64,000 nucleotides of DNA from NCBI RefSeq assembly GCF_024349685.1, contig NZ_AP025944.1:1866001-1930000 (forward strand), written 5' to 3'. The DNA is from Pseudomonas sp. LRP2-20 (lineage in GTDB: Bacteria > Pseudomonadota > Gammaproteobacteria > Pseudomonadales > Pseudomonadaceae). A model generated the notes under the pieces. It was not told the DNA's origin. It did not search any database and worked only from the letters and a program-made list of their open reading frames with translations. Positions 57,978 through 64,000 of the stretch are shown piece by piece. Every line of letters begins with the position of its first letter. Position 1 is the first letter of the stretch. The translations under genes and the position numbers were made by a program.

Positions 57978-58019
57978 AACCCGCGCCAACAGGGTTGCTG
58001 GTGAACCTGTTGGCGCGGG
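57978..58019. terminator. Bidirectional terminator between NEL-like gene and phnX
   Basis: CCCGCGCCAACAGG and CCTGTTGGCGCGGG, 14-bp perfect stem, 12-base loop; AAAA on the left gives a TTTTC run for the minus strand (phnX side), and GGGCTTTGCC follows on the plus strand. Confidence 0.75.
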
Positions 58020-58049
58020 CTTTGCCACGAGGGGCACGGCAGCGATCGG

Positions 58050-58877
58050 TCAGGACGCCTGTGGCATCTCGCCGTTGGCCAGGCGGCGGTTGATATCGGC
58101 AATCACCTCTGGCAGTTCATTGATGGTGTCGATCAGGTAATGGGGCCGCGACCCGGCAAACAGCTGGTGAATGCGTTTGCGCTCACTTTCCAGCTTCTCG
58201 GCGCTCAAGGCCCGGTAACCTTCCCAGGTCAACCCCAGGGCATTGCCCGAGCACACCAGCGCCACGGTCCACATGCCGGCACGGCGCCCTTCGAGTATGC
58301 CCGGCACGGTATCGTCGACCTTCACGCACGCCGCCACATCGTCGATGCCCAGGGCAATCACGTTGGCCAGCGCCTGGGCCGGCCACGGCCGGCCATTCGG
58401 GGTTTCGTCGGTAGCCACCACGTGGTCGGCTACGTAGCCGTTCTGCGCCGCCAGTTCCACTACCTTGTCCATCACCACCTTCGGGTAGCCCGAGCACGAA
58501 CCGATCTTAAGGCCGCCCTGGCGCAGGCCGGTGAGGGTGTCCAGGGCGCCAGGGATCAGCGCCGAGTGCACGGCGATCTTCTCGATCTGCAGCGGCATGA
58601 AGCGGTTGTAGATGGCGGTGACGTCATCGTCGGTCGGCGTGCGGCCGAACACCTTGCGGTAGCGCTCGGCGATTTCCGGCACGTCGCACAGGGTACGGAT
58701 GTGATCCCACTTGCCCATGCCCATCGGGCCACGGGCCTCCTCGATGGAAACCTGCACGTCGAACTCGGCGAAGGCTTCAACGAAGATCTGAGTGGGGGCG
58801 AAGGAACCGAAATCGACCACGGTGCCGGCCCAGTCGAGGATGGCGGCTTGCAGCTGGGTGGGGTTGCTGTAGTTCAT
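58050..58877 (-). CDS. phnX: Phosphonoacetaldehyde hydrolase
   Basis: HAD-superfamily phosphonatase of 275 residues; cleaves phosphonoacetaldehyde to acetaldehyde and phosphate. Nucleophile Asp15 in [11 protein letters not shown] (Asp-x-Ala variant typical of PhnX), Schiff-base Lys56 in [17 protein letters not shown] motif and the acidic KVDDTVPGI. Second step of 2-aminoethylphosphonate use. AGGAATAAG precedes the start; 34 bp after phnW. Confidence 0.96.
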   Translation of the reverse strand: MNYSNPTQLQAAILDWAGTVVDFGSFAPTQIFVEAFAEFDVQVSIEEARGPMGMGKWDHIRTLCDVPEIAERYRKVFGRTPTDDDVTAIYNRFMPLQIEKIAVHSALIPGALDTLTGLRQGGLKIGSCSGYPKVVMDKVVELAAQNGYVADHVVATDETPNGRPWPAQALANVIALGIDDVAACVKVDDTVPGILEGRRAGMWTVALVCSGNALGLTWEGYRALSAEKLESERKRIHQLFAGSRPHYLIDTINELPEVIADINRRLANGEMPQAS

Positions 58878-58911
58878 GTGCGCTTATTCCTGAAATCGGG
58901 TGGGCAAAGGG

Positions 58912-60018
58912 TTAGATGTCCAGCACTTCCATTTCCCGCAGCACTTCGGCCACGGCATTCACGGCGGCCTGCATGCCCTCGGCACCGACCACGCCGATGC
59001 AGCCGACGCGGAAGGTTTCGACCTGGGTCAGCTTGCCTGGGTAGAGGATGAAGCCCTTGGCCTTGACCCGCTCGTAGAAGTCCTTGAACTGGTAGCGGGC
59101 GTCCTTCGGCGCGTGGAAGGTGACGATGATCGGTGCCTGGATCTCGGCCGGCAGGAAGCTGCGCAGGCCAATGGCGGCCATGCCTTCGAGCAGGGCCTTG
59201 CAGTTGTCGGCGTAACGTTGGTGGCGGGCGGGCAGCCCACCTTCCTCGTTATATTGCTGCAGCGCTTCATGCAGGGCGGCGACCACGTGGGTCGGCGGGG
59301 TGAAGCGCCACTGGCCGGTCTTGGCCATGTAGGCGTGCTGGTCGTGCAAGTCCATGGCCAGCGAGTGGGCATTGCCTTCGGCGGCGGCCAGGGCAGCTTT
59401 TTCGGCAAAGACGAAGCCCATGCCCGGCACGCCTTCCAGGCATTTGCCTGAAGCCGCGATCAGCGCTTCGAAGGGGATTTCACGGGCATCGATGGGCAGT
59501 GCGCCGAACGAACTCATGGCGTCGATGATCAGGCGCTTGCCGTGACCTTTGATGACTTGGGCGATTTCCGCCAGCGGGTTGAGAATGCCCGTGCTGGTTT
59601 CACAGTGGATCAGCGCGACGTGGGTCACGGCTGGGTCGGCGGCCAGCAGGCGGTCGACATCGGCAGCAGTGGTGGGCTGGTCTTCGGCGGTTTCGAAGGT
59701 GCTGAAGGCGCGGCCCAGCACTTTGCAGATCTTCGCCAGGCGCTGGCCGTAGGCGCCGTTGATCAGTACCAGCACCTTGCCGTCGCGAGGCACCAGGGTG
59801 CCAATGGCGGCTTCCACGGCGAAAGTGCCGCTGCCTTGCAGGGGCACGCAGTGGTGGCTGGCGCTACCGTCGATGATCGCCAGCAGTTGCTCGCAGACGC
59901 TGGCAGTCAGCTGGTTGAAGTCGCGGTCCCAGGAACCCCAGTCCACCAGCATGGCTTGGCGGGTGCGGATTGAAGTGGTCAGCGGGCCTGGGGTCAGCAG
60001 TATCGGGGCATTGCTCAT
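58912..60018 (-). CDS. phnW: 2-aminoethylphosphonate-pyruvate transaminase
   Basis: PLP enzyme of 368 residues, converts 2-aminoethylphosphonate and pyruvate to phosphonoacetaldehyde and alanine. Begins [27 protein letters not shown] binds PLP phosphate, [10 protein letters not shown] holds the PLP Asp and Lys192 is in [14 protein letters not shown]. Start at 60018 has GAGGAA upstream. First gene of phnWX, divergent from the LysR gene. Confidence 0.96.
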   Translation of the reverse strand: MSNAPILLTPGPLTTSIRTRQAMLVDWGSWDRDFNQLTASVCEQLLAIIDGSASHHCVPLQGSGTFAVEAAIGTLVPRDGKVLVLINGAYGQRLAKICKVLGRAFSTFETAEDQPTTAADVDRLLAADPAVTHVALIHCETSTGILNPLAEIAQVIKGHGKRLIIDAMSSFGALPIDAREIPFEALIAASGKCLEGVPGMGFVFAEKAALAAAEGNAHSLAMDLHDQHAYMAKTGQWRFTPPTHVVAALHEALQQYNEEGGLPARHQRYADNCKALLEGMAAIGLRSFLPAEIQAPIIVTFHAPKDARYQFKDFYERVKAKGFILYPGKLTQVETFRVGCIGVVGAEGMQAAVNAVAEVLREMEVLDI

Positions 60019-60130
60019 TCCGTTATTCCTCGCAAGCGGTGGAGTGAAACTACGGGGCCTAGGTTGCAATTCGCCCTGTCATCAATCAAATTGTTTGTTG
60101 TTATCCGAGCTATAAGTAAGGCCGATACCC

Positions 60131-60994
60131 ATGAACCTGTTCCAGTTGCGTGCTTTCGATGCCGTGGCCCGTGAAGGCAGCTTCACCCGCGCCGCTGCGC
60201 GTCTGTTCATCAGCCAGCCGGCGGTCACCGGGCACGTCAAGGCGCTGGAAGAGCACTACCAGATCACCTTGCTGCGGCGCACTGCCAGGCGCGTCGAGTT
60301 GACCGAAGAGGGCACGCGCCTGGCGGCCATCACCCGCGCCATGTTCGGCCTGGCCGAGGAAGCCCAGGCCATGCTCGAAGCCAACCGGCAGTTGCTGACA
60401 GGGCGCCTGGAAGTGGCTGCTGACGGCCCGCACCGGGTCATGCCGATGCTGGCTTTGCTGCGCGAACGTTACCCGGGGATCACCGTCAACCTGCGCCTGG
60501 GCAATGCTCAGGAAACCTTGAGTGCGTTGCTCAGCGAGCATGCCGACGTTGCGGTGCTGACCGAGATCGAGCCGCGCAAGGGCCTGCATCTGCAGAACCT
60601 CTGCGAGTCGCGCCTGTGCGCCTTGCTGCCGGTCGGGCATGCCTGGGCCAGCGGCACGGGCGACTTGCCATTGGCCGAGCTGCATCAGCAGATCATGGTG
60701 CTGCGCGAGCCGAGCTCCACCACCCGCCGCACCTTCGATCAGGCCTGTAGCAAGGCGGCTGTGCAGCCGAGGGTGCTGCTGGAACTGGATAGCCGCGAGG
60801 CGGTCACCGAGGCGGTGGCGTCGGAACTGGGCATTGGCGTGGTCTCATCTACTGAAGTGGCCCATGACCCGAGAGTCGTGGCACGCCCACTGGCCGGGGC
60901 AGGGCTGGTCAATCAGCACATGCTCGGCTGCCTGGAACGGCGGCGTGAACTGCGCCTGATCCAGGCCTTCCTGGGGCTGGCTGAAAGCCTGTGA
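60131..60994 (+). CDS. LysR-family regulator of phnWX (putative)
   Basis: LysR regulator of 287 residues. Helix-turn-helix: FDAVAREGSFTRAAARLFISQPAVTGHV, KALEEHYQITLLRRTARR; effector domain from about 90. Divergent from phnW across a 112-bp gap, the classic LysR arrangement, so it most likely activates phnWX in response to 2-aminoethylphosphonate. The gap holds an A/T-rich patch with CAAATTGTTTG (60087-60097) and TATAAG (60111-60116), but no certain T-N11-A site. Confidence 0.9.
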   Translation: MNLFQLRAFDAVAREGSFTRAAARLFISQPAVTGHVKALEEHYQITLLRRTARRVELTEEGTRLAAITRAMFGLAEEAQAMLEANRQLLTGRLEVAADGPHRVMPMLALLRERYPGITVNLRLGNAQETLSALLSEHADVAVLTEIEPRKGLHLQNLCESRLCALLPVGHAWASGTGDLPLAELHQQIMVLREPSSTTRRTFDQACSKAAVQPRVLLELDSREAVTEAVASELGIGVVSSTEVAHDPRVVARPLAGAGLVNQHMLGCLERRRELRLIQAFLGLAESL

Positions 60995-61058
60995 ACCAGG
61001 GCTGGTGTTTTTTCCCGGCGGGCCTAAGATGGCCGGCATAGAGCAGACTGGACGGCCG

Positions 61059-62072
61059 ATGAGCGAGAAAGACACCATCTCCATGCAACTGGTGCGCGAG
61101 GCACTGTTGCAGACCTGCCCGGCCGGGCAACCCGATGCTGGCTTGCTGGCCCGCGCCGGTATCGATATCGGCCAACTCGAGCGGCCAGAGGCGCGGGTCA
61201 GCGCCGAATCCTATGCAAACCTCTGGCGGCTGCTGGCGCGGCGCTGCAATGACGAGTTCTTCGCCATGGACCCCCGTGGCCTGCGCAGCGGCAGCCTGGC
61301 GTTCATGTGCCGGGCGAGCATGGCCCAGCCGACCCTGGGCGCAGGCCTGGATACCCTGCTGGCGTTCCTTGCACTGATGCTCGAAGACTTGCAGCCGAGC
61401 CTGGTGCGGCAGCAGAGCCTGGCCGAGATCGTGATCAACGAGCCCCGTGACGAGCCGCGGCGTGCCTTCGCCTACTTCACCTTCTGGATGATCGTGCACG
61501 GTGTGGCCTGCTGGCTGGCGGGGCGGCGCATTCCCATCCTGGCCATCGACCTGCGCTGCGCGGAGCCGCCGTTCTGCGATGACTATCGGGTGATGTTTTC
61601 GGAGAACCTGCAGTTTGGCCGCCCGTGCACGCGCATGATCATCGCCGCCGATAGCCTCGACCTGCCGCTGCGGCGCACGGCCGATGACCTGCAACGGTTT
61701 CTGGCCGAAGCGCCTGGCAACATCCTGGTCAAGTACCGTGACCCGGCCAGCCTGGGCCGGCGCATCCGCACCAACCTGCTGCACCTGGACCCGGCGGCGT
61801 GGCCCGACGCCGATGCCGTGGCCCGGCAACTGGGCCTGTCGCCCTCGACCCTGCGCCGCCGCCTGGGCGAGGAGGGGCAGACTTACCAAGGGCTCAAGGA
61901 CAGCGTGCGGCGTGAGTTGGCCATTGCCTGGCTGAGCCAGGGTGAGCGGCCCATGGCCGAGATCGCCGAGCGCCTGGGTTTCGCCGACAGCAGTTCGTTC
62001 TACAAGGCATTTCGCAAATGGTTCGGCTGCAACCCGGGGCACTACCGGGCCCTGAACCAGGCGCAGCGCTGA
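61059..62072 (+). CDS. AraC-family transcriptional regulator
   Basis: Regulator of 337 residues with a large N-terminal ligand domain of the Arabinose_bd/OruR type and a C-terminal AraC HTH: VARQLGLSPSTLRRRLGEEG and MAEIAERLGFADSSSFYKAFRKWFG. ATG 61059 gives MSEKDTISMQLVREALL; an upstream ATG (61029) is possible. It starts 64 bp after the LysR gene on the same strand. Target unknown; the neighbouring DUF6543 gene is one candidate. Confidence 0.87.
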   Translation: MSEKDTISMQLVREALLQTCPAGQPDAGLLARAGIDIGQLERPEARVSAESYANLWRLLARRCNDEFFAMDPRGLRSGSLAFMCRASMAQPTLGAGLDTLLAFLALMLEDLQPSLVRQQSLAEIVINEPRDEPRRAFAYFTFWMIVHGVACWLAGRRIPILAIDLRCAEPPFCDDYRVMFSENLQFGRPCTRMIIAADSLDLPLRRTADDLQRFLAEAPGNILVKYRDPASLGRRIRTNLLHLDPAAWPDADAVARQLGLSPSTLRRRLGEEGQTYQGLKDSVRRELAIAWLSQGERPMAEIAERLGFADSSSFYKAFRKWFGCNPGHYRALNQAQR

Positions 62073-62150
62073 AGAGACAACCCTTCCTGCTGCAGGGTGG
62101 GTCCGAGCAAGCGCAGGCTGGCAGGTCGAACCATCCTGAGGTAATCGACC

Positions 62151-64000
62151 ATGCCCGACCAGGTCCCTGCGAAACTGCTGTACCCGGCTGATGACTTCAT
62201 CGGCGAACGTTTGCCCACATGGCTGAAAAACGCCACGCATGCACAGATTGAGGCCTTGCGTGCCTGCATGACAGCGCACCTGCAAAGCCAGAAGGCCATG
62301 GCGCTGGCCTTGCACCAACTGCAGCCGCTCGAGCGCTTCGCTGCCGGGCTTTTGCAGCAGGCGCTCAAAGACCAGCTGCAACTGGATATCGATGTGAGCA
62401 CGGCACGGTGGCGGGAAGAGCGCCGGCGCCTGGAAGTGGTCCAGGGTACGGTGCGCAATTTCGAGTCGTATTTCGTGACTGTGCCGCTGTTGCAGAAGCT
62501 CCTGCAGAACTTCAAGAACGGTGAGTCCTACTTCGAACAGACCGCAGTGATCGGTGAGGCGCGGGCTGCCGGTGAAGGCGACAGGATCCTCACTCAGCGG
62601 ATCGACGACATCGTCGCTCTGTGCCGCAAGGTGGATGTGGGCAAAGCCTACCAGGAGCACCTGAAGCAAATCTTTACGCCCGCCTTCAAGCGCCAGTTGG
62701 CCGAGGATACGCGGTTGTGCCTGGCCGCCGCAGTCGAGATCGCTGGCTTGAAGGGCCAATTGGCAGTCAGCGATCTGCGGATGTTGCGCCAGATCGGCAA
62801 GGGTGAAACCGTGCAATTGCCTTCGAGCCTGCGCTTGGGCATGGGCGCCTTGAAGGTGCTCGGTCAGACAGTGAATGGTGCACTGGCATTTGAATTGACC
62901 GGCACCGTGAGCGGTATACCTGGCCTGATTTTCAATCCGGACCGCGTGCAGGCTGTGCTGCTCTATCTACCAGATGACCATGAACAACCCTTTCACCGTT
63001 TCGACGATTGGCCATCGGCGAACCGCGCCCTGGCCAGGCGCATGAGCGGTGCCGATTTCCGCAAGGCGCTTGCCCGACGCATTAGCCTGGCAGGCCAACT
63101 TGACTATCAGCTACTGCTGCGCAAGCGCCTTGAGGATGACGAGCCGGACCTGGAGCCTGGGCTGGTGACCGCAGCAGGTGAGCGCTTCACTGACCTGGCT
63201 GACGCCCATGTGCAACGTATCTTGGCGGATGCGGCCTTCCTGGCTGTGCCGACGGCACAGGCCAATGCCAGCGCGTCGGCAGCGCGATTGGAGGCACTGC
63301 AAACGGCGGGGCTGGTGCTGCTGAATGTGGTAGGGCTGTTCGTACCAGTCGTTGGCGTGCTGTTGCTGGCTGATCTGGCCCGGCAGGTGCTCGCCGATGT
63401 GTTCGAGGGGATCGGCGACTGGGCGCAGGGCCACCAGCATGAGGCGGTGGAGCACCTGCTCGAGCTCGCTGCGACATTGGCCACCGGCATTGGCGTCGCA
63501 GGGGGTGCAAGGGTGCTGCGCAGCGCTTTCGTCGAGCAACTGGAGCCGGTTGCCACCGAGACGGGGGAGCAACGACTGTGGTGCCGTGCGCTGCAGCCGT
63601 ACGAGCAGCCCTCGACTCCGGGTTCCCTGACCGAACTGGACAATGGCCTGCTCAGTGATGGCCAGGCGCACTGGTGGCGGCGCGACGGTGTGCTTTACCG
63701 GGTGCGCCGCGATGCGGCGGGTGCTTGGCGTTTGCTGCATCGCGACGGGCCCGGGGTGTTCGGGCCCGCACTGGAAGGCAATGGCGAGCGTGCCTGGCGG
63801 CTTGCCTGGGAGCGGCCGCTGACGTGGCAGGGCGCCGAGATGATGCTCAAGCGCCTGTGGCCGGGCGCTGCGCAGCTTGATTCGGCGCGGATCGGGCAAA
63901 TGCTGGTGGTCGCGGACATCGACGAGGCGCATTTGCGTGGGTTGTGGGTAGAAGGGCGACCGTTGCCTATCACGCTGCGCGATACATTGGAGCGCTTTGC
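62151..64000 (+). CDS. DUF6543 effector-like protein, 5' part
   Basis: Open frame from ATG 62151 to the window end (616 codons), continuing outside. It parallels the N-terminal half of the 1485-residue protein at 53504: DDFIGERLPTWLKNATHAQ here versus NDFIGARLPAWLRHAPHAQ there, MGALKVLGQTV, the hydrophobic VLLNVVGLFVPVVGVLLLA followed by DVFEGIGDW, and LWPGAAQLDSARIGQML. A paralogue of that gene. Whether it also carries LRRs and a NEL region lies beyond the window. The RBS is modest (CTGAGG at 62136-62141). Confidence 0.85.
   Translation, partial: MPDQVPAKLLYPADDFIGERLPTWLKNATHAQIEALRACMTAHLQSQKAMALALHQLQPLERFAAGLLQQALKDQLQLDIDVSTARWREERRRLEVVQGTVRNFESYFVTVPLLQKLLQNFKNGESYFEQTAVIGEARAAGEGDRILTQRIDDIVALCRKVDVGKAYQEHLKQIFTPAFKRQLAEDTRLCLAAAVEIAGLKGQLAVSDLRMLRQIGKGETVQLPSSLRLGMGALKVLGQTVNGALAFELTGTVSGIPGLIFNPDRVQAVLLYLPDDHEQPFHRFDDWPSANRALARRMSGADFRKALARRISLAGQLDYQLLLRKRLEDDEPDLEPGLVTAAGERFTDLADAHVQRILADAAFLAVPTAQANASASAARLEALQTAGLVLLNVVGLFVPVVGVLLLADLARQVLADVFEGIGDWAQGHQHEAVEHLLELAATLATGIGVAGGARVLRSAFVEQLEPVATETGEQRLWCRALQPYEQPSTPGSLTELDNGLLSDGQAHWWRRDGVLYRVRRDAAGAWRLLHRDGPGVFGPALEGNGERAWRLAWERPLTWQGAEMMLKRLWPGAAQLDSARIGQMLVVADIDEAHLRGLWVEGRPLPITLRDTLERF

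Noticed and set aside
60019..60130. A precise LysR operator (T-N11-A) between phnW and its regulator
   Set aside because: Only a short CAAATTGTTTG inverted repeat is visible; spacing does not fit T-N11-A, so no site was listed.

Overview
The window looks like a chromosomal segment of a Pseudomonas of the P. putida group. The grounds are a high-GC, densely coded layout, a FMN reductase whose sequence I recognise as the P. putida chromate/quinone reductase ChrR, many REP/BIME palindromes of the P. putida type at gene ends, and gene order shared with other pseudomonads (lpdG-sucC-sucD; fabA-fabB; npp-mltD-gloB-methyltransferase-rnhA-dnaQ-ldcA). Most of it is core genome. No rRNA, tRNA, CRISPR array, insertion sequence or prophage was seen.

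Layout. 1-2.8 kb: end of lpdG, a structured leader RNA, then sucCD (TCA cycle). 3.2-6.9 kb: brnQ, a DUF599 membrane protein, a small lipoprotein and two PaaI-type thioesterases. 7-11.8 kb: htpG behind a near-perfect sigma-32 promoter, a dienelactone-hydrolase-like enzyme, a pirin and an exported amidohydrolase. 11.9-13.7 kb: fabAB. 13.9-18.9 kb: a three-gene unit (TonB receptor, periplasmic binding protein, hybrid histidine kinase) that looks like a self-contained sensory system. 19.3-25.3 kb: gpsA, DUF4389, sixA, an unknown gene, two alpha/beta hydrolases, DUF4892 and an AI-2E/PerM-type permease. 25.5-33.4 kb: complete kdpFABC-kdpDE potassium uptake locus. 33.5-37.7 kb: a LysR regulator and a giant kinase/M23-like/aminotransferase fusion. 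38.1-45.5 kb: an npp/yej-type peptide ABC transporter with two binding proteins. 45.7-52.5 kb: mltD, gloB, methyltransferase, rnhA, dnaQ and a lysine-type decarboxylase. 52.4-53.4 kb: a small unknown gene and chrR. 53.5-64 kb: two very large DUF6543-type toxin/effector-like genes (the first with LRRs and a NEL-like C-terminus, the second cut by the window end) flanking phnX-phnW, their LysR regulator and an AraC regulator.

The most unusual non-coding structure is a family of three roughly 240-bp nested palindromes (18963-19205, 34508-34754, 37874-38111). Each has 65-75-bp arms that match each other almost perfectly within a copy but differ between copies, around an asymmetric conserved core. 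Two copies lie in the same orientation and bracket the aminotransferase fusion gene. The most unusual coding features are the TonB receptor/binding protein/hybrid kinase operon and the NEL-like protein, in which the expected catalytic cysteine appears to be an alanine.
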